This document shows, one piece after another, positions 27,691 through 35,729 of a stretch of DNA of 50,024 nt. Numbering within the stretch: the stretch's first letter is position 1; every line of letters begins with the position of its first letter. The DNA is from JBMYRH01 sp049602155. Lineage in GTDB: Bacteria; Myxococcota_A; UBA9042; PHBI01; JBMYRH01. The notes under the pieces are model-generated. The model was not told where the DNA came from and ran no database searches. It saw only the letters and a list, made by a program, of their open reading frames with translations. The stretch is from the NCBI GenBank assembly GCA_049602155.1, contig JBMYRH010000038.1:1-50024 (forward strand), in the 5' to 3' direction. The translations under genes and the position numbers were made by a program.

Positions 27691-29137
27691 TTCTTCGGCC
27701 GAGCTGTTCGGTCATATGGTGAGCAACGCAACGCGCCTTGTGGGGGACCTTCGCCGTGATGGTGTCGAGCTCGCGCGTCACGCAGAGGAGTTCTACATCG
27801 CGGCGGCGCAGCGCTCTCGTGGCGTACGCGACGCGATGCGCGCCACGCCTCGCGTCAGCCGCATCGTCACGGAGGGGCTGCGTATCGCGGCCGGGTACCG
27901 CCTCCACGCACTGCGAACGGCGCACTTGACCGAGGCGGAGGCAGAGCAGCGTCTCCAAGCCCTGCATCACGCCAGCGCCGAGCGACTCCGTGAGCTCTGC
28001 GTCGAGCTCCGTGGTGGCGTCCTCAAGGTCGGCCAGCTCCTGTCTTGTCGGATGGATCTCCTGCCTGAGCCTTGGATAGCGTCCTTGTCACAGCTTCAAG
28101 ATCGTGTGCCGCCAGTGGACGTCGACACCATCACAGCTCGGGTTGAGGACGTCTTGGGGGCGCCCCTTGAGGTCCTCTTTGCCCGCTTTGACCTGGAGCC
28201 GATCGCCGCAGCGTCCCTGGCGCAGGTCCACGGCGCAGCCCTGCATGATGGCACCGAGGTGGTCGTCAAAGTGCAGGTCCCTGGCGTCGAGACCTGCATC
28301 GAGGCGGATCTTCACGCGATGCGTGTCTTGGGGCACTGGCTGGGCGATTTGCTGCCTTTCGGGGACCTGGACACGGTGCTCAATGAGCTGGAGCGCTCCC
28401 TCTTGGAGGAGCTGGATTACGAGGCCGAGGCCCGTCATACGTCGGACTTCGCGGACTACGCGGCGGCGTCGCCTGGCGTCCTTGTGCCGACGGTGCACCC
28501 CTCCCACTCGGGGGCGACCGTCTTAACGCAGGGCCGTATCCGGGGCGCACGGCTCATCGACTACCTGGAGGCGTGTGAGCAGCGGGGAGAGGAGGGGGCC
28601 GCGGACCGTGATGCGCTCTTTACCGTGCTGATGCAGAGCGTCTGTGCACAGGTCTTGAGAGATGGCTTGATGCATGCAGACCCGCACCCGGGGAACTTCC
28701 TTGTGTGTGAGGGACCACGCCTTGCGGTGCTCGACTTTGGCTGCGTTCAGCGCTTCACGGAGCCCGAGCGGCACGCCTATGCGCGGCTCGTCGGCGCGGT
28801 GCTGACGCGGAACACCAGTGAAATGGCGACCCACTTGGACACGATGGGCTTCAAGACGGCGGATGGCGATACAAAGCCGCTCGAGGAGGTCGCCGAGATG
28901 TTGCTCGAAGCCTTCATGACTGATGGCTCGGTGGCTGGGCTAGAGATGGACATGGGGGCTCAGATCGCCCGGGCGATCGACATCGCCAAGCAGAACCCTG
29001 TCGTGGAGATCCCGCAGAGCTTCGTGCAACTTGGCCGCGTCTTAGCGGCGCTCGGCGGCTACGTGGTTCGGTTTAAGCCAGACATCAACCTGTTCAGGCT
29101 GATTGGCCCCTACTTGGTCGTCCCACAAGATCGCTGA
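27680..29137 (+). CDS. ABC1/UbiB-family atypical kinase-like protein
   Basis: A 485-aa protein of usual UbiB length but without the C-terminal membrane helices of Escherichia coli UbiB. Key motifs: LRGGVLKVGQLLSCRMDLLP (KxGQ helix typical of the family), AAASLAQVHGA (Ala-rich nucleotide loop in place of a Gly-rich one), VVKVQVPG (ATP-site lysine), ELDYEAEA and LMHADPHPGNFLV (catalytic-loop Asp and Asn), with LDFGC as the DFG equivalent. Members are ATPases needed for ubiquinone or other lipid metabolism and stability. Coupling to an RHH regulator suggests regulated expression. The ATG at 27680 lies inside the preceding gene (11-bp overlap). Confidence 0.88.
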   Translation: MNVDSSAELFGHMVSNATRLVGDLRRDGVELARHAEEFYIAAAQRSRGVRDAMRATPRVSRIVTEGLRIAAGYRLHALRTAHLTEAEAEQRLQALHHASAERLRELCVELRGGVLKVGQLLSCRMDLLPEPWIASLSQLQDRVPPVDVDTITARVEDVLGAPLEVLFARFDLEPIAAASLAQVHGAALHDGTEVVVKVQVPGVETCIEADLHAMRVLGHWLGDLLPFGDLDTVLNELERSLLEELDYEAEARHTSDFADYAAASPGVLVPTVHPSHSGATVLTQGRIRGARLIDYLEACEQRGEEGAADRDALFTVLMQSVCAQVLRDGLMHADPHPGNFLVCEGPRLAVLDFGCVQRFTEPERHAYARLVGAVLTRNTSEMATHLDTMGFKTADGDTKPLEEVAEMLLEAFMTDGSVAGLEMDMGAQIARAIDIAKQNPVVEIPQSFVQLGRVLAALGGYVVRFKPDINLFRLIGPYLVVPQDR

Positions 29138-29161
29138 GGCGCGCATCCGTGAGGGGGGCGG

Positions 29162-29731
29162 TCAGGAGACGCGCTTGAGGAAGCACGTCTTGAGCATGAT
29201 GGAGACCTTGTTGACGCGGCCCTCGATGTGCGTGGGGTCGTCACCGACGCGGATCTGCTTCACGAGGGTCCCGCGCTTGGCGGTGAAGCCGGCCCCCTTC
29301 ACGTCGAGATCCTTGATGAGCGTCACGGAGTCGCCGTCAGAGAGGACGGCGCCGTTGCAGTCAGTGGTGATGTTGCCCTCAGTCGCCTCGCGGTCCTCGA
29401 GCCCCTCTTGGGCCCACGCGAGGGTTGCCTCGTCGAGGTAGACCTGCTCGAGGAGCTCGGCGGCCCAAGGTTGGTCGGGGAGGCGATGTAGGAGGCGATA
29501 GCTGATGACTTGTACGACGGGCACCTCGCTCCATATCGCCTCTTGGAGGCAGTACCAGTGGCTCGACGCGAGGTCGCCTGCCGCGCTCAGCGCTTGCCTG
29601 CAGATCCCGCAGACTAAGAGTGCGCGGGCGAGGTCCTCGCCATGGCCGCCCTCGACGGTATGAGGGGCGAGGCCTTCGAGCTGGCCACAGAGTTCACATT
29701 GATCTCCAGCGCGCTCTTGCAGGGCGTTCAT
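29162..29731 (-). CDS. PhnA/YjdM-like zinc-ribbon protein
   Basis: A 189-aa cytoplasmic protein. ATG 29731 has AGGAG six bases upstream. The N-terminus carries CELCG and CGIC-type Cys pairs (zinc ribbon). The C-terminal 70 residues (TDCNGAVLSDGDSVTLIKDLDVKGAGFTAKRGTLVKQIRV, then HIEGRVNKVSIMLKTCFLKR) match the PhnA/YjdM domain closely, with the SH3-like KRGT...V core. Although named for a phosphonate gene cluster, the family is not required for phosphonate use and its molecular role is unclear. The length exceeds the usual 110 residues because of a central insert. It converges with the UbiB-like gene 24 bp away. Confidence 0.85.
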   Translation of the reverse strand: MNALQERAGDQCELCGQLEGLAPHTVEGGHGEDLARALLVCGICRQALSAAGDLASSHWYCLQEAIWSEVPVVQVISYRLLHRLPDQPWAAELLEQVYLDEATLAWAQEGLEDREATEGNITTDCNGAVLSDGDSVTLIKDLDVKGAGFTAKRGTLVKQIRVGDDPTHIEGRVNKVSIMLKTCFLKRVS

Positions 29732-29839
29732 CTCGGGCTCCTTGATGTGGCGTGGTGGTGTCAGGCGCGCCGCGTCTGACGGCACCCTTAGCACTTCGCT
29801 GCTGGCACGGGAATCGAAGCGCGGGACAGACAGGCGTGC

Positions 29840-32800
29840 CTAGCTGAGGGCGCCTCGGTCTATCGTGATATAGGCCACGCGAGGTGAGTTTTCGCGCAAG
29901 AGCCAGCGCAGGCTCGTCGGCAGGTCGAGGCGCGCCCCTTCGGTGATGCGGCGCTCGCCGTCTTGAGAGACAACCTCGACACGGGGGGCGTCGCCCAAGG
30001 TGTAGATGACGGGGACACCCGCGAGGGTGAAGGCCATCGCGTCAGCGGGTCGAGGGTGCCCTTCAAACACCCCTGGCTCCGGGATGAACTCGGAGCGGCT
30101 GAGCAGCAGCGGAGCGAAGGTGATGCGGCCCTCGTCCAAGCTGATGCCTAGCTCGAGGTAGCGCGTCAGCAGGTCCTCTTTCACCAAGCCTGTCATCCCC
30201 GGCTGCTGGGCGCCGCGGTGCGCGGGTGTGTGGGAGTAAGGGTCGGTTGGGAAGGCACCATAGCTCTCGGCGGTGCGTCGGAACCCGAGCCCGTCGCGGA
30301 CGCGCTGATACAGGGCGACGAGCCGCTCGCGTGCGGGGGCGCCAGAGGGCGCGTTGAGGGCGGACTCTCCGACCGCCAACAAGAGCTTGGCCACCATGTG
30401 CCAGTAGATGCAGCCGATACCTTCGTAGCTGTACATGGTCCCCGAGCGGCCTAGGAACCGCTGATGCTCAAAGGTGGCCTCGTAGGCCGCAGAGAGCGCC
30501 GCATGCTCGTCCTCGGACGCCTGGCGCTCCTCAAGGGAGTCCGACAGGGCCTTGTGCGAAGTCAGCTCGGGGTGGAAGCGCCATATGCCGGAGGTGTCCT
30601 GCCTCAACGTGTTCCAAGCTGTGGCCCGCTTTAGCGTCGCTGCGGAGAGCGCGCTGACATTCACCGTGTTCACATCGAGGAAGCTGGGGCGGGCCCTCGG
30701 GACCATCAGGGTGAAGCTCTGCTGGTCAGGGCGGTACAGTCCGCTCGTAAACAAGGTGTCGAGGAGCGCCACCGCGTCGTCCCCTGAGAGGAGCCCCGAG
30801 GAGAGGATCGCGACCTGGCCTTCGAGCATCACGGGGAGCGTGGTGACCCCGAGGCTCCCATCGCTGTGCCGGGCCATCAGTCGATACCCGTCGTAGAGCC
30901 CGTCGTGTCGGCGGGCGACCTTAAGGGTCCACTCGCACACACGGATGGCGGCGTCACAGAGCGCGAGGGCCCCCGACTTTGGGACCACGACTGCGCCGCC
31001 GAGTTGCCGATTATAGGCGCGCTCACGGTGCCGTTCGTAGGGGAGGGCGACTCGATCGAGGTAGTTCCGCCTGTCCGCGTCTGACAGCGGGTCGCCCCCT
31101 GAGAGCTGCTCTGAGATGTGGGCGTAGGCGTCACGGGTCTCGTTCAGCCACGTCGCCACGGACTCCGAGAGGGTGACATCATGAGCCTCCAGGCCCACGA
31201 GCACATCCCTCAGCTCGCTCAGAGAGCGTCGAAGGTAGCAGGTGCTGACGACCGAGAGCCCCTCGCCGGCGAGCGCGTTGTTGGCGTCGTTCCACTCGGG
31301 ACGCTGCGTGCTCATCCACACGCCGCCGCCGACGACGAGTTGGCCCAATCGCGCCATCGCCGCGACGAGCAGCTTCTCCAGCAAGGTGACCGTCCATGGG
31401 GTGCCATCGGCGCCAGGCAGGAGGCGGGCGTCCTCGCCGTGTCGGGTGACCGCTGCGTCGATCTCGGCATGTCGCTCGAAGTCGAAGTGGATGGTCTGCT
31501 TCGGGGACGCGAGCATCGCCTCATGCCCTGCGAGGCGGTACGGGATGTCGACATAGCCGAAGCGCGGGGTGGTCAAGAGCGCTGTGAAGCGATCGGGCCA
31601 CGCGGCACGGCAGAGGCTCACGAGCCTCGCTAGGTAGGGGCCCTGGTGGTCGCCCCAGTAGCCAATGTGGGCCCAGGGGTCCTCGGGATCCGGGACCTCC
31701 CAGTCGACCCCGTCGCGGCTGATCCGGTAAGGGTTGAACCCGTCTGCGCTTGAGGCGCCCACGAAGCGCGCGAGCATCGCGTCGGCATAGTCGGGATACG
31801 ACCAAGCCAGCGCCTCCCAATTTTGAAAGATGTCACGCCAGTTGCCCTCGTAGTGGAGCCTGGGTGCCCCGGCGTCGTCTTGAAGCTGGATAGAGAAGCG
31901 GTTCCAAGGGCGACTGGGGCCCCCATGCCGTCGACCCCAGCCCAGGGGGAGGTATTCGAGGGCCAGGCGTTCGAGGGCGGGGTCTTTGGTCGTGGCGAGC
32001 AGGTCCATGGCTTCGCTGCGCGTGAGCTTTGGGGCACGGCCGGTTAAGAGGTCCGCGACGCGATCGGCCTTGTGGGGGGCGCGGGAGGCGACGTATTTGA
32101 AGAAGTCACGCGCCGGGAAGGCGGCGCCGAAGAGAGGCAGGCCACCCCGCATGCCGTTGAAGAGGGCGCTCATCGCGTGGCGCACTGCGGTGGGGGCGTC
32201 GGCGCTCTGTTGCACACCGTCGAGGGCCTTCACGAACCCATTGAGCGTCGCCGTTGTCGCCTCGAGTGATGCCACGATGTCGGCCTCGGCCTCCGGTGAC
32301 TGACAGACGCTCAGCGTGCGCGCGACCTCACCGTGATCGGCGCGGACCTCATACACTTGGTGCCAACTCGCGGAGCTCAGAGCCTCGCCGAGAGTCACGC
32401 TCGCGTGCATGAGGTACGCCGCTGGACGCCCAAGCCACAGTGACGCATCTGCGGGCGCACCCGGGGTGTCCAGGTGGCATGGGTTGAGCGCCCAGGAGAC
32501 GTCCTCAAGCCCTGCGCCTGGCGCAGTCCAGGCCGTGTTGGCGTAGAGGCTCTCCTTTGGCTCAGGGCGGTCGGTGATCTGACTCTCCATCGTGAGGAGG
32601 GCCAAAGACGTGTCGCCGACTAGCTCGGCGCGGCGGTACGCGTCGACGAGGCAGCTGGCGCCTTGGTAGAGCCCCAAGGACACGCCCGGGGGCATCAGCC
32701 CGAGCACACCGTCGATGAGAGAGACTCGGCACGGTGGCGCGTCTGCGTGTCGGTCGAGCCAGCAGCTCCGGACCCAGCCCAGCGTCGTGCTGGGGGCCCA

Positions 32801-33208
32801 GCGGTAGGTGAACGTCAGGCCCAGATTGGGGAGCGTCGCCTCGAAGACGAGCTGGTGTCCGTAGCGGTGTTTGTAGAGGCGCCGGGTCGCTGATGGATCC
32901 CGCCATGGCGTGACCTCGGTGACCGCGCGCTCTCCTTCACGCTGAACCCGCAAAATCGTCTGTGGCCCCACGGAATGGTGGGCGCGATGGAGGCGGTCGT
33001 CTGTTTCATAGGGGAAGAGGCAGCGCTCGGCGTCGACTCGGCCCAAGGTGAGCCCCCCGCGCGAGGACACAAAGCCCCAATGGTCCGACGGACTCGTGAG
33101 CGCCATCAGGAAGGGGGGGAGGCTATCGACCGGCGTGAGCTCACACCAGATGTCTGGATTCCAGGCCCTTGTCATCCCTCGAAGTCGACTCCATGTTGGA
33201 TCACGCAT
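29840..33208 (-). CDS. GH149/GH161-like beta-1,3-glucan (oligo)saccharide phosphorylase
   Basis: A 1122-aa cytoplasmic protein without signal peptide. Diagnostic text lies in the middle: NWRDIFQNWEALAWSYP, SADGFNPYRISRDGVDWEV and HIGYWGDHQGPYL, as I recall it from GH149 and GH161 enzymes, which are related to GH94 and near 1100 residues long. They cleave beta-1,3-oligoglucosides with phosphate to release alpha-glucose-1-phosphate. Asp520 in YWGDHQ is a candidate general acid. The family choice between GH149 and GH161 is open. Start ATG 33208 is favoured by the operator placed just upstream; ATG 33175 is possible. Its neighbours (GH16, GH1, oligosaccharide ABC importer, all with the same operator) support the laminarin role. 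Without a signal peptide, it would act on imported oligomers. Confidence 0.68.
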   Translation of the reverse strand: MRDPTWSRLRGMTRAWNPDIWCELTPVDSLPPFLMALTSPSDHWGFVSSRGGLTLGRVDAERCLFPYETDDRLHRAHHSVGPQTILRVQREGERAVTEVTPWRDPSATRRLYKHRYGHQLVFEATLPNLGLTFTYRWAPSTTLGWVRSCWLDRHADAPPCRVSLIDGVLGLMPPGVSLGLYQGASCLVDAYRRAELVGDTSLALLTMESQITDRPEPKESLYANTAWTAPGAGLEDVSWALNPCHLDTPGAPADASLWLGRPAAYLMHASVTLGEALSSASWHQVYEVRADHGEVARTLSVCQSPEAEADIVASLEATTATLNGFVKALDGVQQSADAPTAVRHAMSALFNGMRGGLPLFGAAFPARDFFKYVASRAPHKADRVADLLTGRAPKLTRSEAMDLLATTKDPALERLALEYLPLGWGRRHGGPSRPWNRFSIQLQDDAGAPRLHYEGNWRDIFQNWEALAWSYPDYADAMLARFVGASSADGFNPYRISRDGVDWEVPDPEDPWAHIGYWGDHQGPYLARLVSLCRAAWPDRFTALLTTPRFGYVDIPYRLAGHEAMLASPKQTIHFDFERHAEIDAAVTRHGEDARLLPGADGTPWTVTLLEKLLVAAMARLGQLVVGGGVWMSTQRPEWNDANNALAGEGLSVVSTCYLRRSLSELRDVLVGLEAHDVTLSESVATWLNETRDAYAHISEQLSGGDPLSDADRRNYLDRVALPYERHRERAYNRQLGGAVVVPKSGALALCDAAIRVCEWTLKVARRHDGLYDGYRLMARHSDGSLGVTTLPVMLEGQVAILSSGLLSGDDAVALLDTLFTSGLYRPDQQSFTLMVPRARPSFLDVNTVNVSALSAATLKRATAWNTLRQDTSGIWRFHPELTSHKALSDSLEERQASEDEHAALSAAYEATFEHQRFLGRSGTMYSYEGIGCIYWHMVAKLLLAVGESALNAPSGAPARERLVALYQRVRDGLGFRRTAESYGAFPTDPYSHTPAHRGAQQPGMTGLVKEDLLTRYLELGISLDEGRITFAPLLLSRSEFIPEPGVFEGHPRPADAMAFTLAGVPVIYTLGDAPRVEVVSQDGERRITEGARLDLPTSLRWLLRENSPRVAYITIDRGALS

Positions 33209-33234
33209 CGCGGACAAAATGACGCGTGTCACAG

Positions 33235-33283
33235 TTTGTTCGGCACCTGTACAAACTGTGTGAGGTTTGGCCTTAATTGTCAA
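33235..33283 (-). promoter_or_regulatory. Promoter with ROK operator O1 for the phosphorylase gene
   Basis: Leftward -35 TTGACA (33283-33278), 17-bp spacer, weak -10 CACAGT (33260-33255), then dyad 33235-33255, TTTGTTCG-N5-TGTACAAA, matching the regulon pattern at most positions. The dyad sits in a longer inverted repeat CACAGTTTGT-N11-ACAAACTGTG (33230-33260). The gene starts 27 bp further on. Confidence 0.65.
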
Positions 33284-33313
33284 TCCGGACCGTGTCTTAG
33301 AGCGCGCTCGATG

Positions 33314-33361
33314 TTGACAAAACCAGCCCCAACGCGGAACTTCGTCCATATGCTGAACAAA
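33314..33361 (+). promoter_or_regulatory. Promoter with ROK operator O2 for the ATPase/GH1/barrel operon
   Basis: Rightward -35 TTGACA (33314-33319), 17 bp, weak -10 GAACTT (33337-33342), then dyad 33341-33361, TTCGTCCA-N5-TGAACAAA (two mismatches in the left arm). The dyad centre (33351) is the middle base of the ATG at 33350, and the expected transcription start falls at 33349-33350. Confidence 0.6.
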
Positions 33362-34357
33362 GTCGAGCCACCCCTGCTTCGCGTCTCCGGTCTGAGGAAG
33401 TCGTTCGCGTCGGGTGGTGCGCTGGGGGGGAGCGCCAAGCATCACGTCCTGCGTGATGTCAGCTTCTCTATTCAGCCTGGTGAGGTGGTGGCCCTCGTCG
33501 GTGAGTCGGGCAGCGGGAAGTCGACCATCGCGCGCCTCATCGCGCGGCTCTATGCCCCTGACGCGGGGGAGCTCCTTTGGAGGGGGCACGACGTCCTTAA
33601 ACAAGAGCCCCGGGGAGCGAGCCTCGCGTATCGCCGCGATGTGCAGATGGTCTTTCAAGATCCCTTCGGCTCTCTCAACCCGGTGCACACAGTGAGCTAC
33701 CACTTGGAGCGCCCATTGCTGCGGCACGGGCTCGCCACGCGCGACACGGTCAAGGAGCGCGTCCACGCGCTGCTGACACGGGTAGGGCTGACCCCCGCGC
33801 CTGAGATGGCCGCACGCTACCCGCATGCGCTCTCAGGGGGGCAGCGGCAGCGCGTGGCGATCGCCCGGGCGCTCGCCGTGGGTCCGTCCCTCCTCCTCGC
33901 TGACGAGCCGACCTCAATGCTGGACGTCTCGCTGCGGTTAGAGCTGCTGAACCTCATCTCGGAGCGCAGCCGTGAAGACGACATGGCGCTCCTCTTTATC
34001 ACCCACGACCTGGCGAGCGCGCGCTACCTCGCGGACCGAATCCTGGTGCTTTATGCAGGGCAGGTCGTGGAGGTGGGTCCGAGCGCTGAGCTCATCGCGG
34101 AGCCTCGACACCCTTACACGCAGCTCCTCGTCGCGGCTGCGCCCCAAGGCTCAGGCTCGTTGCGGGAGCCGCTCCCAGCGGGTCCGGGGCGACCGGATCC
34201 CCTCAAGCCTGCCATCGGCTGCGCCTTCGTCGGCCGCTGTCGTCATGTCATGGGAAACTGCGAGGGGGAGATGCCGTCATTGAGGGCGCTTTCGGACGGA
34301 CAAAGGCAGATCCGCTGTCATCTACCCGATGGAGTCGAGGGCGTGCATGCTCACTAA
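33350..34357 (+). CDS. Oligopeptide/oligosaccharide-type ABC importer ATPase (DppF/OppF-like)
   Basis: A 335-aa protein: Walker A GESGSGKST (51-59), Q-loop region QMVFQDPFGSLNP, signature LSGGQRQRVAIARALA, Walker B LLLADEPTSMLD and H-loop FITHD. The C-terminal Cys motif CAFVGRC...C...C is typical of the OppF/DppF branch, whose members pair with an OppD/DppD partner. ATG 33350 is chosen: an upstream ATG at 33311 precedes the predicted -10, and the longer frame to 32975 overlaps the phosphorylase gene and lacks promoter support. It has no ribosome-binding site, consistent with a leaderless mRNA. The cognate permeases and second ATPase are in the facing operon 6-9 kb away. With glycosidase neighbours the substrate is most likely a beta-glucan oligosaccharide, as for the laminaribiose importer of Thermotoga. 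Confidence 0.88.
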   Translation: MLNKVEPPLLRVSGLRKSFASGGALGGSAKHHVLRDVSFSIQPGEVVALVGESGSGKSTIARLIARLYAPDAGELLWRGHDVLKQEPRGASLAYRRDVQMVFQDPFGSLNPVHTVSYHLERPLLRHGLATRDTVKERVHALLTRVGLTPAPEMAARYPHALSGGQRQRVAIARALAVGPSLLLADEPTSMLDVSLRLELLNLISERSREDDMALLFITHDLASARYLADRILVLYAGQVVEVGPSAELIAEPRHPYTQLLVAAAPQGSGSLREPLPAGPGRPDPLKPAIGCAFVGRCRHVMGNCEGEMPSLRALSDGQRQIRCHLPDGVEGVHAH

Positions 34358-35729
34358 ACCGTTCCCGACCGACTTCCTCTGGGGGGTCGCCACCTCGAGC
34401 TATCAGATCGAGGGCGGCGCCACCGCCGACGGTCGGTTGCCTTCGATCTGGGACACCTTCTGCCTCACCCCCGGGGCCATCGAGGACGGCAGCTCTGGTG
34501 ATGTCGCCTGCGACCATTATGGACGATGGCGTGAGGACGTGGGGCTCTTGGCTAAGGGCCTTGGGGTCGGCGCCTATCGCTTCTCTCTCGCGTGGCCACG
34601 CATTATCCCGACGGGGACCGGCGCGGTGAACGCCGCGGGGTTGGACTTCTATGACCGGCTCGTCGACGCGCTCCTCGAGGCGGGGGTGGCGCCGTGCCCG
34701 ACGCTGTACCACTGGGATCTTCCCCAGCCACTTGAGGACGCTGGCGGCTGGCCGCTGCGTGACACGGTCGAGGCCTTTGAGCGCTACGCGGACGTCGTCG
34801 CGGCGAGGCTCGGGGACCGCGTCTCCTCGTGGGTGACGATCAACGAGCCTTGGTGTGCGGCGTGGCTGGGGTATGCCGAAGGGGCGCATGCACCGGGTCG
34901 GCGATCCCCCTCGGACGCCCTGGCTGCCATTCATCATCTGCTGCTCGCTCATGGTCGAGCTGCGCAGCGGATCGCGGCGCATGTGACGAACCCGGACATC
35001 GGGATCGCGCAGCTCTACGTGCACCCGATGGCGGCGTCATCGAGTGCCGCGGACGCCGACGCGACCCGCAAGCTCGATGGCTTCTTCAATCGGTGGTTCC
35101 TCGACCCACTTTACCGGGGCGCCTACCCGGAAGATGTCATCGCGGATCACGTGCGTGACGGTCACTTGACCGAGCCAGAACTCCCATTTGTCGCGCCTGG
35201 AGATCTGGCGTGCATCGCGACCCCGACCACGACCCTCGCGGTGAACTATTACTCCCGCGCGATCGTCCGAAGTGAGGCCGTCGCAGAGGGGGACAATGCT
35301 CCTCGAGAGATCCCCGAGCCCACGGCCGATGTAAAGACGGACATGGACTGGGAGGTTTACCCCGACGGCCTGCGGGCTGCGCTGATGCGCGTGCATCGTG
35401 ACTACGCCCCAGTACGCCTCATCGTGGCGGAGAATGGGTGCGCCTATGACACGCCCCCCGATAGCGACGGTGTGGTTCGGGACACGCGCCGGGTGGCGTA
35501 CCTTCGCGGCCACCTTGAGGCGACCCGCCAGGCGATTGAAGAGGGGGCCCCGGTTCAGGGCTACTACCTCTGGTCGGCCTTTGATAACTTCGAGTGGGCC
35601 TTCGGATATGCGAAACGTTTCGGGGTGATCTGGGTGGACTTCGAGACCGGCGAGCGCACCATCAAGCAGAGCGGGCATTGGTATGCACGTGTCGTGGCGG
35701 ACCACGGCGTCGAGCGGGAGGAATCATGA
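34347..35729 (+). CDS. GH1 beta-glucosidase
   Basis: A 460-aa cytoplasmic protein of typical GH1 length. The N-terminus has FLWGVATSSYQIEGG, the acid/base is Glu167 in TINEPW and the nucleophile is Glu362 in VAENG; WSAFDNFEWAFGYAKRFG near the C-terminus is the usual aglycone-side signature. It hydrolyses terminal non-reducing beta-glucosyl residues; from context, laminaribiose and short beta-1,3-oligoglucosides. ATG 34347 overlaps the ATPase gene by 11 bp and has CGAGGG upstream; the alternative ATG 34329 is farther from the family start. Second gene of the operon starting at 33350 and therefore under operator O2. It probably works beside the phosphorylase, which acts on longer chains. Confidence 0.93.
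   Translation: MLTKPFPTDFLWGVATSSYQIEGGATADGRLPSIWDTFCLTPGAIEDGSSGDVACDHYGRWREDVGLLAKGLGVGAYRFSLAWPRIIPTGTGAVNAAGLDFYDRLVDALLEAGVAPCPTLYHWDLPQPLEDAGGWPLRDTVEAFERYADVVAARLGDRVSSWVTINEPWCAAWLGYAEGAHAPGRRSPSDALAAIHHLLLAHGRAAQRIAAHVTNPDIGIAQLYVHPMAASSSAADADATRKLDGFFNRWFLDPLYRGAYPEDVIADHVRDGHLTEPELPFVAPGDLACIATPTTTLAVNYYSRAIVRSEAVAEGDNAPREIPEPTADVKTDMDWEVYPDGLRAALMRVHRDYAPVRLIVAENGCAYDTPPDSDGVVRDTRRVAYLRGHLEATRQAIEEGAPVQGYYLWSAFDNFEWAFGYAKRFGVIWVDFETGERTIKQSGHWYARVVADHGVEREES

Noticed and set aside
32975..33349. N-terminal extension of the 33350 ATPase
   Set aside because: It would overlap the phosphorylase gene and two promoters, and the added residues do not look like an ABC ATPase start.
33209..33826. 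N-terminal extension of the phosphorylase
   Set aside because: It would cross both operators and the divergent ATPase gene; family-like text begins after 33208.
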